A stretch of DNA of 64,000 nucleotides from Spirosoma agri (GTDB lineage Bacteria > Bacteroidota > Bacteroidia > Cytophagales > Spirosomataceae). The stretch spans positions 2,480,001 through 2,544,000 of the forward strand of contig NZ_JAAGNZ010000001.1 in assembly GCF_010747415.1 (NCBI RefSeq), written 5' to 3'. Positions within the stretch are counted from its first letter, which is position 1. Every line of letters begins with the position of its first letter. Under the pieces are notes generated by a model that saw only the letters and a list, made by a program, of their open reading frames with translations, searched no databases and had not been told where the DNA came from. This document shows, piece by piece, positions 54,502 through 63,790 of the stretch. Made by a program: the position numbers and the translations under genes.

Positions 54502-55082
54502 AGTGCGTGATGAACACAAAGAGGCCCTGATCTGGTTTCGAGCTATCAGGATTAAAGCATAGGTACAGTTACTTTGTGGATCGGATCAATACCGGCAAGT
54601 TACTCGTCAACGGGATTTGCTCTCAGCATGATAATCGTTTACTTAATCGGCTTCTACCCTGAATCCAGAACGACCGACCAGCTGAGTGTCTTGTCTGTTG
54701 ATGCCGAGTAGCTACGTGAATACCTTGACCGTCAGTAACGAGCGGCCTAAAGGTTGCCTACTGCCGGTTATGGAGTTGCGAAAAGCCGTGTCGACCAGTT
54801 TAGACGTGGGCCAACTTGTCCGCTCGTATTCAGTGATAGAGTTATAACTGCCAGTCATACGACAATATTATGCATAATGTTTGGATATAGACGCTATTTC
54901 AAATCTGAAAGAACGAGTGTATACGTGACCCTGCGTGCTAACGAATCGAACGGAGTAACGAAAATTGAGCAGGCATTGTAAGCGAGTTGTCAACTTTTCA
55001 CGCATGAGATACGGGTTAATTGGCCGTTCACCGGTAAAACTCTTGAGTTTTTTAGTGTACATTAGGTAACTAGTTCTAGTTA
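54502..55082. other. Intergenic region, response regulator / GNAT
   Basis: This 581-base stretch between divergent genes has no gene or repeat that I can support. Short frames on both strands lack family features. A short hairpin near 55036-55052 has too small a stem to call. Confidence 0.6.
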
Positions 55083-55520
55083 ATGCCAATGATGAAGTCA
55101 AAACAACCTGATTCAGTAGCCATCCAGCCAATTGCATATGAGCAAACCTACCCACTGCGACACAGTGTATTGTGGCCTGATAAACCACTCGATTATGTGA
55201 AGGTCGATAATGATTCGGATGGCTACCATTTTGGCGCCTTTGTGGACAAGCAATTAGTGGCGGTTATTTCGTTGTTCGTCGATGGCTCGACTGCCCGCTT
55301 TCGCAAATTTGCTACCGATCCCGCCTTTCAGCACCGGGGTATAGGAACGATGTTACTGACTCATGTCATTAACGAGTCCTGTCGGCTGGGAGCCGCGTCA
55401 CTTTGGTGTGATGCCCGGCTCGATGCGGCCGATTTTTATCGTCGGTTCGCGATGCAAACGGTCAGTGAGGTATTTTACAAAGGGCCGATTCCGTACGCTA
55501 AATTCTCGCTTACGCTTTAA
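55083..55520 (+). CDS. GNAT family N-acetyltransferase
   Basis: A 145-residue acetyltransferase with the acetyl-CoA site QHRGIGTMLL (about residues 85-94) and FYRRFAMQTVSEVF near the C-terminus. The substrate is not identifiable. Isolated gene. Confidence 0.9.
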   Translation: MPMMKSKQPDSVAIQPIAYEQTYPLRHSVLWPDKPLDYVKVDNDSDGYHFGAFVDKQLVAVISLFVDGSTARFRKFATDPAFQHRGIGTMLLTHVINESCRLGAASLWCDARLDAADFYRRFAMQTVSEVFYKGPIPYAKFSLTL

Positions 55521-55756
55521 GTAATCAGTTGCCCTTCGAGTAGTCAACGAGTTTATGCCGATCGATGATTGAATTACATTCGCCCGGGATGTGATAACGA
55601 AAGCCGTAATCAGCTTGACCCCTTGTCAGCCAGAGGAAGAACTTATGGCAAAGAACGATAATCTATAACCAAACGATTCACGGATGAGTTTAGTAAGCAC
55701 ATTATGGCGAAATGAATCGATGTTTCATGGCCAGGTATGCTTATTAATTCTCAACG

Positions 55757-57073
55757 ATGAAAACGAAATCACTGATTCTGGCGACGGCTGCAATAGCTGC
55801 CCTGTCGGCTTGCAGTCAAAAAAAAGAAAGTGGTGCAACTGCTACAGAGGTGGCTACTGCTGACACAACCCTCACTTTACCCCCTCCCTACGAGACCAAA
55901 TCGGCGCTGCATTTCAGCAATGTGGTTGGTTGGCCGGCTGGCAAAACGCCACAGGCTCCAGCCGGATTTACGGTAACCGAATTCGCCCGCGATATGGCGA
56001 GTCCACGTTGGATCTACGTAGCACCCAATGGCGATATTTTCGTTACGGAAGCCAATACGGAGCGGAAAGGCGCAAAGCAGGCTGTAAAAAATGTGGTAAC
56101 GGGGCAAAGCAAATCGGAACGGTCAGAGGCAAGTGCCAACCGGATCACGATCTTCCGCGATACCAACAACGATGGTAAGCCCGATGTCAAAGAAACGTTT
56201 CTGGCAGGACTGAACCAGCCGTTTGGAACGCTGGTTCTGGGAAACAGCTTTTATGTAGCGAACACCGACGGTTTGTGGCAATATCCTTATAAAGCTGGCC
56301 AGACCAAAATGACCGCAGCCGGCAAGAAAATCCTGAGTCTGCCCGCTGGTGGCTATAACAATCACTGGACACGTAATTTGCTGGCCAGCCCCGACGGAAA
56401 GAAGATTTACATCTCCGTGGGATCTGGAAGTAATGTGGGTGAGAATGGAATCGAAAATGAAGTCCGACGGGCTAATATTCTGGAGATAAACCCCGATGGG
56501 ACCGGTGAGCGAGTCTATGCCAGTGGCTTACGGAATCCGGTGGGTATGGATTGGGAGCCTGGCAAAAATATCCTTTATACGGCGGTCAATGAACGTGATG
56601 AACTGGGCGACGAGTTGGTTCCTGACTACCTGACGAGCGTGAAAGAAGGTGCCTTTTACGGATGGCCTTATTCGTATTACGGTCAGAACGAAGATCCACG
56701 TCGGAAAGGAGAACGCCCTGATCTGGTGAAAAAATCGCTTGTGCCCGACGTGCCACTTGGTGCCCATACGGCTTCACTGGGTCTGGCTTTTTACGATCAG
56801 ACGGCGTTTCCGGAAAAATACCGGAATGGGGCGTTCATCGGACAGCATGGCTCCTGGAACCGGTCATCGTTTTCAGGTTACAAAGTTGTCTTTGTGCCAT
56901 TTGCCGATGGGAAACCGGGTAAACCAGAGGATTTTCTAACCGGATTCGTCGCACAGGGAACAGACAAAGACGTTCATGGCAGACCGGTAGGCGTATCGGT
57001 TTTACCTGACGGTGCGTTGCTGGTTGCCGACGATGCCGCTGGTCGGATATGGCGTATAGTTGCCAGTAAATAA
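55757..57073 (+). CDS. Sorbosone dehydrogenase-like lipoprotein
   Basis: A 438-residue beta-propeller-type protein with lipoprotein signal (LSACSQK, cysteine about 19). It resembles the glucose/sorbosone dehydrogenase family: GLNQPFGTLVLGN, ASGLRNPVGMDWEPG, HGSWNRSSFSGYKVVFVPF. Such proteins oxidise sugars with PQQ or have lost this; the cofactor cannot be decided. It ends before a long perfect hairpin. Confidence 0.88.
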   Translation: MKTKSLILATAAIAALSACSQKKESGATATEVATADTTLTLPPPYETKSALHFSNVVGWPAGKTPQAPAGFTVTEFARDMASPRWIYVAPNGDIFVTEANTERKGAKQAVKNVVTGQSKSERSEASANRITIFRDTNNDGKPDVKETFLAGLNQPFGTLVLGNSFYVANTDGLWQYPYKAGQTKMTAAGKKILSLPAGGYNNHWTRNLLASPDGKKIYISVGSGSNVGENGIENEVRRANILEINPDGTGERVYASGLRNPVGMDWEPGKNILYTAVNERDELGDELVPDYLTSVKEGAFYGWPYSYYGQNEDPRRKGERPDLVKKSLVPDVPLGAHTASLGLAFYDQTAFPEKYRNGAFIGQHGSWNRSSFSGYKVVFVPFADGKPGKPEDFLTGFVAQGTDKDVHGRPVGVSVLPDGALLVADDAAGRIWRIVASK

Positions 57074-57086
57074 GCTGGCGTAGTAC

Positions 57087-57164
57087 GCTAGTCCATAAAA
57101 AAATCCGTAGCACAAGGGCCTCTCTTTCGAGCTCCCTATGCTACGGATTTTTTTATGGACTAGC
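57087..57164. terminator. 26-bp perfect inverted repeat, bidirectional terminator
   Basis: Arms 57087-57112 and 57139-57164 are exact reverse complements; each contains a seven-base A or T run (ccataaaaaaatccgtag), so either strand gives a T run within the stem. The loop is 26 bases. It lies between convergent genes. Confidence 0.85.
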
Positions 57165-57192
57165 TGTAGGGCGGGTGGAAACCCGCCTTACA
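57165..57192. repeat. Short GTAG-led REP-like hairpin
   Basis: tgtagggcgggt (57165-57176) pairs with acccgccttaca (57181-57192) with one mismatch around GGAA. It directly abuts the previous hairpin. The GTAG at its foot is like the tetranucleotide of REP sequences recognised by RAYTs. Confidence 0.65.
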
Positions 57193-57209
57193 ACAATGTA
57201 GTAGCTCCT

Positions 57210-58991
57210 TTAAAACTGATAGAGCACTCTGGCTCGCAGACCCACCGTGATGTTTTGCTGACAGCCAGGGTCCTCCTGAATCGGTGCGGTAACCAAGGGG
57301 CCTGCCTGCGCAACCCAATGCTTGCGTTGCCATTCGACATTAGCACCGAATGTCATATTGTTGAACAAATCTACTGGTCGAATACTGTTAGCCGTCAGCT
57401 CCTCGAAGCCCATCCGATAGGGTAGCTCTTGATAGAAGCTTATGTACTGCCGATTTTGCAGATTCAAACTGGTACCGACCGTAGGCTGTAGCGTCCATGA
57501 GTCAGACAAAGGAATTCGATAACCCAGGTTAATTGGTAACTGGATGCGCGTCGAGTACTGTTGAATATTGAAGATCGCCAGCCGAGGGTCATTACCACGA
57601 GCGTATTGTTTACGAAAATCCTGCGGATTGTTCTTATTAAAATCGGGCGGGCCGGGAAACGAGTTTGTTGCAAATCTGGCCTGACTCAAACCAACGCCCA
57701 GACTCCAGTGCTTCAACACCAACAGCTCTGAATAAACCCCGACACTTCGTATCCGGGAATCAATATCAGCGCCAACGCCTACTCTGAAACGCATCGGGGT
57801 TGGTTGAACCCGCTGAATAGCCGGTGCTGCCGACGCCACACCACTTACCACCGTTGTCCGGGCCGGACGCATCATACGTTTAGCGCGTTGGGCCATCAAC
57901 TCATTCCAATGAATAGTGCTGGTCTGCATTGGTAAAGGCGATAACGATTCGTACTGTGCAACAGATTGTGCGGCTTCCCCTGAACCAGTAACGGGCGGCA
58001 CCGCCGATGCTAGCGGCTGCGTTTGCGCTATCCGGTTGTCCGGTGTAAGGGCATTGGCCTCGTTTCCGCCCGATGAACCCCGGTTCGTCGCTTGTCCTGC
58101 CGCTTCTGCGCCTGACACGTTTCGATGGGTCGTCTGCTCCGTCGGCGCAGCAGTTGAAACACCGTTGTGCGTCAGTTTCCCCGTCGATTCAGTAACGGCG
58201 TAGGTATCAGTAACCCGGCCCCGATCGTTCGTTTGTCGGCTTGTTTTGGTCCCATCATCCGCCAGCTTTTCGGACACAACGCCTTCATAAGGCTGTTGGG
58301 CGACAGTCGATGCAGGGGACGGCGATCCAGATCCCGAAACGCTTTTACCCGTCTGGTCACGCATTCGGTTCTGTGCCGAATTTTCGGGCCGCGCTGGTGT
58401 TGCCGAAATGTCAGCCTGTGCCGTTCGGTTGCCCCTAATGGCACGTTCGTACTGACTGGCTGGTTGTGCATCCGTTCCACGAGGACGTGTTGCCGGAGCA
58501 GGAACGGTTACGTAGCGATCAATGTAGATCGTATCTCGCTTTGTTTCCACGGCCACAGACGATCTTTGTTCGGTAGGCGTAGCCTTATCGGGCCGCGTCA
58601 GACTATTTTGCGGTAATTCGGCATGGACCACGGATTCGGAACTGGCGGCACCTGACGGTCGATTTGCCGTTTGGGTAGTGGCTGCGACAGAATCCGTTGC
58701 GGTACGCTGGTTTACTTTTTGCGTTACTTGGTCAAGCGTTTGATGTAGACGGTTTAATTCATAGTGCTGCCAGATAGAGGTGGTTAAGAAAATGGCTGTG
58801 CCAATAGCGCCAGCAACAGCATAACGGGCAAATTGACCAGCAAATGGGTGAGCGGCAGGCGTGGGCATGTTCGGATTGGGCCCAGCCTGTTTCAGGGTCG
58901 CCTGCATCCGCACCCAGTCTCGTTCCGAGAAGTCGGGTCGGATGCTATCCAGCTTTCGCCTGATAATATCGGCAAATCGATCAGTTTTCAT
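57210..58991 (-). CDS. Single-TM protein with C-terminal barrel-like domain, sigma-factor partner
   Basis: A 593-residue protein: cytoplasmic-type N-terminus (1-50; FADIIRRKLDSIRPDFSERDW), one transmembrane segment (about 55-75), a long low-complexity Thr/Ser/Ala/Gln-rich section (about 85-395) and a C-terminal domain of about 194 residues that looks like an outer-membrane beta-barrel half (GVGADIDSRIRSVGVYSELL..., ending LYQF). It overlaps the ECF sigma gene by 11 bases, so it is likely its regulator; this layout (anti-sigma-like anchor plus barrel-like domain) occurs in Bacteroidota but has no settled function. Topology is unclear. Confidence 0.75.
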   Translation of the reverse strand: MKTDRFADIIRRKLDSIRPDFSERDWVRMQATLKQAGPNPNMPTPAAHPFAGQFARYAVAGAIGTAIFLTTSIWQHYELNRLHQTLDQVTQKVNQRTATDSVAATTQTANRPSGAASSESVVHAELPQNSLTRPDKATPTEQRSSVAVETKRDTIYIDRYVTVPAPATRPRGTDAQPASQYERAIRGNRTAQADISATPARPENSAQNRMRDQTGKSVSGSGSPSPASTVAQQPYEGVVSEKLADDGTKTSRQTNDRGRVTDTYAVTESTGKLTHNGVSTAAPTEQTTHRNVSGAEAAGQATNRGSSGGNEANALTPDNRIAQTQPLASAVPPVTGSGEAAQSVAQYESLSPLPMQTSTIHWNELMAQRAKRMMRPARTTVVSGVASAAPAIQRVQPTPMRFRVGVGADIDSRIRSVGVYSELLVLKHWSLGVGLSQARFATNSFPGPPDFNKNNPQDFRKQYARGNDPRLAIFNIQQYSTRIQLPINLGYRIPLSDSWTLQPTVGTSLNLQNRQYISFYQELPYRMGFEELTANSIRPVDLFNNMTFGANVEWQRKHWVAQAGPLVTAPIQEDPGCQQNITVGLRARVLYQF

Positions 58992-59589
58992 GATAGGGCA
59001 TTGGGGTCGTGGGACCAGATTTAGCGTGGAATGGATAAGCCTGCCGAATCATCTGCTGAAGTTTCTGGCGGGCACGTGCATAATTAGAGCGTACAGTGGC
59101 TTCGTTGTACGATAGCAACCCCGCAATTTCGTGCAGACTATAGCCATCAACAACATGCATCATAAACACCGTTCGGTAGGTGGGTGTTAATTTTTGAACC
59201 AGAGCCAGAATTTCGTCCGCAGCAATCTGATCAACAATGTCGTCATCAACCGCAACCTGTTCGCCTGATTCCAGATTGGTGTGTTGATCCAGTTGATGGT
59301 TCCGCCGGTAATGGCTAATGGCCGTATTGACCAGAATCGTTCGTAGCCACGCCTTGAATGGCTGCGTTTCGTCGAAGCGGTCCAGGTGCTGAAAGACTTT
59401 CAGGAAGCCCTCATTCAATACATCTTCAGCTTCTTCGCGGCTTGAGGTGTAGCGTAGACAGATACTCTTTGCATACCCAAAAAACTGCTTAAAAAGCGTT
59501 CGCTGCGCCCGGGGATCGCTGGCACGGCAAGCCTGAATGACACTGATAAGGTCATGCTCGGCAAACGAGGACGATTTCTTGAAAAACAA
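58981..59589 (-). CDS. ECF-type RNA polymerase sigma factor
   Basis: A 202-residue sigma-70 family protein with region 2 (RTLFKQFFGYAKSICLRYTS... EDVLNEGFLKVFQHLDRFD) and region 4 (LTPTYRTVFMMHVVDGYSLHEIAGLL, SYNEATVRSNYARARQKL). It directs transcription in response to a signal, probably an envelope one. The overlapping downstream gene likely encodes its membrane regulator. A near-perfect palindrome lies 31 bases upstream of the start. Confidence 0.92.
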   Translation of the reverse strand: MFFKKSSSFAEHDLISVIQACRASDPRAQRTLFKQFFGYAKSICLRYTSSREEAEDVLNEGFLKVFQHLDRFDETQPFKAWLRTILVNTAISHYRRNHQLDQHTNLESGEQVAVDDDIVDQIAADEILALVQKLTPTYRTVFMMHVVDGYSLHEIAGLLSYNEATVRSNYARARQKLQQMIRQAYPFHAKSGPTTPMPYHEN

Positions 59590-59619
59590 CGTTCGTTCCG
59601 GTTAAGATGAGTATCCGCA

Positions 59620-59639
59620 TATACGTATTAATACGCATA
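59620..59639. promoter_or_regulatory. Near-perfect palindrome upstream of the sigma factor gene
   Basis: tatacgtattaatacgcata is a 20-base palindrome with one mismatched pair; the central 12 bases CGTATTAATACG are perfect. It lies between the divergent sigma and SGNH-like genes, 31 bases before the sigma start. It could be an operator. The protein is unknown. Confidence 0.45.
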
Positions 59640-59761
59640 AGGTATAGGATTCGTTGCAGCCGGGTTGTCTCATTTTATCAGTTTTTTTTTGTTTATACTG
59701 CCACGCTTACCTGAGGGCAGGCGTATGGATAAGAAAAGGCACCTGAGTGCTACTTCATCCA

Positions 59762-60514
59762 ATGAAGATACTGATAATTGGCGACCGCCATGTTGGCGGA
59801 TACGGCTTGACTGCCGGGCAAATTAGTTTTATTGGGCACTTTATCCGGCAGATTAATGAGACTGGTCGGGCCGTTTCTGTAGAAGCGTATGTCCAGTCGA
59901 CATTATCAGCTGTTCAGGCCACGTTGGCACACTTGCCACTGGAACGTTACGATCTGATTTTAGTACAGGCAGGGCAGGGCTGTCTGGATCATCCCGCCGG
60001 GCTTGGAGCCCTGTTTGCGCCGGATAATGACACGCTGCCGGACTTATCTGGCGACTTAATTTTGCCGGATTGTTTACAGGTAACAAAAAAAGTGAGATCA
60101 GACGGTATACTGGACCACGTAGTGAAAATAGGTCAATTCATGCTGTTAAAAGGCTTGACTGCACTCGGAAAGTTACCCCGTCAACGCATTGTTCAGCGGG
60201 AGTTGACCAACGTACTGACCGTTTTAAAGCCGCACCGACATAAGGTTATATTGCTCAGCCCATTTCCTCACCGCGAACCGGTTCACCAGTGGTTGCGGCA
60301 GCAAGGTCGTTCCTTGTTCATGCGATCGGAGGTTCGGCAAGCATTCAGCGTGTTCGATTCCGATGCGGTTGTCAAGCCCCGAGATGAGTATTTTCTAACC
60401 AATGATTCCGGTCACCTCAATGCGATCGGACATGAACTTGTTGGCCGCGCGTTGTTCGATTTTTACCTGGCGGCACCAACCATCGTGGCTATTCACTCCA
60501 TCCGACGGAGTTAG
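59762..60514 (+). CDS. Degenerate SGNH/GDSL-like protein
   Basis: A 250-residue protein with a flavodoxin-like fold of the SGNH hydrolase type. Block I reads IIGDRHVGG, so the catalytic serine of GDS is arginine; block III lacks GxND (VQAGQGC). Block V (DSGHLNAIGHEL) keeps the Asp and His. Either it is inactive, or catalysis differs. The ATG at 59762 is used. It is divergent from the sigma factor gene. No signal peptide, so cytoplasmic. Confidence 0.68.
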   Translation: MKILIIGDRHVGGYGLTAGQISFIGHFIRQINETGRAVSVEAYVQSTLSAVQATLAHLPLERYDLILVQAGQGCLDHPAGLGALFAPDNDTLPDLSGDLILPDCLQVTKKVRSDGILDHVVKIGQFMLLKGLTALGKLPRQRIVQRELTNVLTVLKPHRHKVILLSPFPHREPVHQWLRQQGRSLFMRSEVRQAFSVFDSDAVVKPRDEYFLTNDSGHLNAIGHELVGRALFDFYLAAPTIVAIHSIRRS

Positions 60515-60545
60515 ATTGATTTTACCTAACCTATGATTAAAAATG

Positions 60546-60580
60546 AAAATCCCCGGCAGACTAGCTGTCCGGGGATTTTT
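60546..60580. terminator. Bidirectional terminator between SGNH-like and RND genes
   Basis: aaaatccccgg and ccggggatttt pair perfectly, with more pairing inside (ca/tg), between convergent genes; T runs on both strands. Confidence 0.85.
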
Positions 60581-60601
60581 GCGATGAATACCAGCGCACA
60601 C

Positions 60602-63600
60602 CTAGACGACTTCCATCGTTTCGGGCTTGGTCGTGTCGCCTGTAACATGACCGTCCGATTTGGGGACTTTCTCTACATCTTTTCGACGGCTCATGTACGT
60701 ATAAATGACTGGAACGACATAAAGCGTAAGCACAAGCGAAAACATAAGACCACCCACAATCACGATACCCAGCGGAATTCGGCTTTTTGACGCAGATCCA
60801 AGGGCAAGGGCAAGCGGCAGTGCACCAAAGGCAGCAACGAGTGTGGTCATCAGAATTGGCCGCAGTCGCAAAGCCGCTGACTCGGTGGCCGCTTCAAATT
60901 TGTTCTTACCCGTTAACCGCTGTTCGTTCGCAAACTCAACGATCAGAATCCCGTTCTTCGTCACCAGTCCAACCAGCATGATGATCCCGATCTGGCTGAA
61001 AATATTCAACGTCTGATTGAACATCCAAAGCGAGAAAACAGCACCCGCCAGCGCCAGCGGAACCGTAATCATGATGATAAACGGATCGATGAACGAATCG
61101 AACTGAGCTGCGAGAACCAGATATACGAGAATCAGTGCCAGACCGAAGGCAAACAACGTGTTGGATGAGCTTTCGGCGTAGTCGCGCGAGGGACCGGACA
61201 AAGCCGTTTGGAACGTCTGATCAAGTGTCCGTTCAGCAATGGCATTCATGGCGGTTACGCCATCGCCGATGGTTTTTCCCGGTGCCAAACTAGCCGATAC
61301 CGTTGCCGATTTAAAGCGGTTATAGTGGTAAACCTGCGGTGGACTACTGACCTCCTGGAACTTCACCAGATTGTCCAGCTGGATCAACTGACCTTGGTTC
61401 GTACGTACGTAGAAGGAAGCCAGATCGACGGGTTCGTCGCGGTCTTTGCGGTCAACCTGACCAATAACCTGATACTGCTTGCCGTTCATCAGGAAGTAAG
61501 CAAGCCGTCGGTTACTGAGCGCCAGTTGCAGCGTTTGCGCAACGTCCTGCACAGAAACGCCAAGGTTGGTAGCTTTTTCGCGGTCGATGCTGATATTCAG
61601 TTCTGGCTTGTTAAATTTCAAATCGACGTCGTTATTCTGGAACGTCGGATCTTTCTGAACTTCGTCAAGGAATTTCGGTAGTTTTTCGCGCAGCTTTTCG
61701 AAGTTCAGATTCTGAATGACGAACTGAACCGGTAAGCCACCGCCCCGACCCACCTGAATGGTTTGATCCTGTGTGGCAAACATCCGGGCCTCATTAAACT
61801 TCCGGAGGTTTTTGGTCAGATAATCAACAATGTCCTGTTGCGAGCGTTTGCGCTCCGAAGGCTCAACCATGTTGATCATAACGAACGACGAGTTCACCGC
61901 TCCCGCCCCCGAAAACCCTGGAGCTACCACACTAAACGCCAACCTTGTTTCGGGAATGGAGTCGAGCACAAGCTGCATCACGCGGTCGGTAGTGGCGGCC
62001 TGCGATTCATAACTTGTCCCTTCGGGCGAGGTAATCGAAATACGGGTGCGACCACGGTCTTCGAGCGGGGCCAGTTCTGATTTGAGCAATGAGCCGACAC
62101 CGAAAATGATCGCGGCACAAACGCCAATCATCGCGAAGGCCCAACCGCGCCGACGCATAAAACCGGTCAGGGAGTCGCGGTACGATTTATCAAGCCACTG
62201 AAAGAACGGTTCGGTTTTCTTGTAAAACCACGATCCTTTCCCATGATTCTTGCTGGTTAGCTTTACGCTCAATACCGGAGTGAGTGTCAGCGAAACGAAC
62301 GCAGAAATCAAGACGGCACCCGCAACGACAATACCGAACTCGCGAAACAAGCGTCCAACGAAACCCTGTAAGAAGATAATGGGCAGGAACACAATCGCCA
62401 GCGTAATCGAAGTGGCCAGAACGGCGAAGAAAATCTCGTTTGATCCTTCTTTAGCCGCCTGTTCGGTGTCCATCCCGTCCTCAATTTTCTTGAAGATGTT
62501 CTCCGTGACAACAATACCATCATCCACCACCAGTCCCGTTGCCAGTACGATACCAAGCAAGGTCAGTACGTTAATACTGAAATCGGCCACGTACATGATG
62601 AAAAACGCTCCAATCAGCGATACCGGAATGTCAATCAGGGGTCGGAATGCGATGAGCCAGTCACGGAAGAAGAAATAAATGACCAGTACAACCAGTACGA
62701 ACGAGATAAGCAGTGTTTCGCCTACTTCTTCGATAGCCCGCCGGATAAATGTACTCCGGTCGATACCAATGCTGACGATGATGTCGCTGGGTAGATCTTT
62801 TTTGAGTTGGTCGAATCGCTTGTAGAACTCATCGGCAATGCTGACGTAGTTAGCACCCGGTTGTGGAATTAGGACCAGAATAACACCAACGGCGCCATTT
62901 TGCTTCGAAATGGTTTCTTCATTTTCGGCCCCTAACACGGCATAGCCAATGTCTTTGAACCGGATGATCTGATTGGCGGTCTGCCGCAGAATAAGGTTAT
63001 TGAAGTCCGCTTCTGTTGTCAGGCGACCCACGGCTTTCACCGTAAGCTCCGTATTATTTCCGTACACTTTCCCCCCCGGAAGCTCAACGTTCTGTGCTGT
63101 CAATGCGGTCTGAATATCCTGCGTCGTGAGCCGGTAAGCCGACAACTTGATGGGATCAATCCAGAGTCGCATCGCCTGGCGCTTCAATCCATAAATGTTA
63201 GCCTGACTAACGCCGGGGATGGTCTGCAACCGCTCCTGAAGCACGTTCTCCGCATAATCGGATAATTGTGTCGGATTTCGATTCGTGCTCTGAACGGTCA
63301 TGAAAATGATCGGATCCGAGTTTGCATCGGCTTTTGTCACAACCGGGGGCGCATCGATATCCTGCGGGAGCTGGCGTTGTGCCTGGGCCACCTTGTCACG
63401 CACGTCGTTGGCGGCCTGTTCCAGATTGGCATCCAGATTAAACTCAACCGTGATCGTGCTGGCTCCCAGGGCACTGTTCGATGAGATCGTGCGAATACCC
63501 TCGATGCTGTTCAGCGATTTTTCGATGGGCTCCGTAATCTGCGATTCAACAATGTCTGGGTTAGCTCCGGTATAGTTGGTACGGACGGAAATAACCGGCG

Positions 63601-63724
63601 GGTCAATAGCCGGGTATTCGCGAACACCGAGAAAGGTGAAGCCGATGATACCGAACAACACAATGACGATGGACATGACCATCGCAAATACCGGTCGGTT
63701 CAGACTTAATTCGGGAAGACTCAT
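60602..63724 (-). CDS. RND efflux pump inner-membrane transporter (HAE1/AcrB-like)
   Basis: A 1040-residue transporter with twelve transmembrane helices and two large periplasmic loops. Typical segments: SLNRPVFAMVMSIVIVLFG at the start, GLVVDDGIVVTENI (with the proton-relay aspartates), GRTRISITSPEGTSYE and ATESAALRLRPILMTTLVAAFGALPLAL. It exports drugs or lipophilic compounds using proton flow. The adaptor is encoded directly upstream (66-base gap). No outer-membrane factor is within the window. Length is usual. Confidence 0.95.
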   Translation of the reverse strand: MSLPELSLNRPVFAMVMSIVIVLFGIIGFTFLGVREYPAIDPPVISVRTNYTGANPDIVESQITEPIEKSLNSIEGIRTISSNSALGASTITVEFNLDANLEQAANDVRDKVAQAQRQLPQDIDAPPVVTKADANSDPIIFMTVQSTNRNPTQLSDYAENVLQERLQTIPGVSQANIYGLKRQAMRLWIDPIKLSAYRLTTQDIQTALTAQNVELPGGKVYGNNTELTVKAVGRLTTEADFNNLILRQTANQIIRFKDIGYAVLGAENEETISKQNGAVGVILVLIPQPGANYVSIADEFYKRFDQLKKDLPSDIIVSIGIDRSTFIRRAIEEVGETLLISFVLVVLVIYFFFRDWLIAFRPLIDIPVSLIGAFFIMYVADFSINVLTLLGIVLATGLVVDDGIVVTENIFKKIEDGMDTEQAAKEGSNEIFFAVLATSITLAIVFLPIIFLQGFVGRLFREFGIVVAGAVLISAFVSLTLTPVLSVKLTSKNHGKGSWFYKKTEPFFQWLDKSYRDSLTGFMRRRGWAFAMIGVCAAIIFGVGSLLKSELAPLEDRGRTRISITSPEGTSYESQAATTDRVMQLVLDSIPETRLAFSVVAPGFSGAGAVNSSFVMINMVEPSERKRSQQDIVDYLTKNLRKFNEARMFATQDQTIQVGRGGGLPVQFVIQNLNFEKLREKLPKFLDEVQKDPTFQNNDVDLKFNKPELNISIDREKATNLGVSVQDVAQTLQLALSNRRLAYFLMNGKQYQVIGQVDRKDRDEPVDLASFYVRTNQGQLIQLDNLVKFQEVSSPPQVYHYNRFKSATVSASLAPGKTIGDGVTAMNAIAERTLDQTFQTALSGPSRDYAESSSNTLFAFGLALILVYLVLAAQFDSFIDPFIIMITVPLALAGAVFSLWMFNQTLNIFSQIGIIMLVGLVTKNGILIVEFANEQRLTGKNKFEAATESAALRLRPILMTTLVAAFGALPLALALGSASKSRIPLGIVIVGGLMFSLVLTLYVVPVIYTYMSRRKDVEKVPKSDGHVTGDTTKPETMEVV

Positions 63725-63790
63725 TGTTGTTGAGTTTGTTGGTTTGCGGTTGTCGGTTAGCCTACGGTAGCAAATGGTGTGTGCACGCTA

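Noticed and set aside
55036..55052. Short hairpin aaaactcttgagtttt as terminator
   Set aside because: The stem is six to seven AT-rich pairs with almost no loop, and no gene ends nearby in the right direction.
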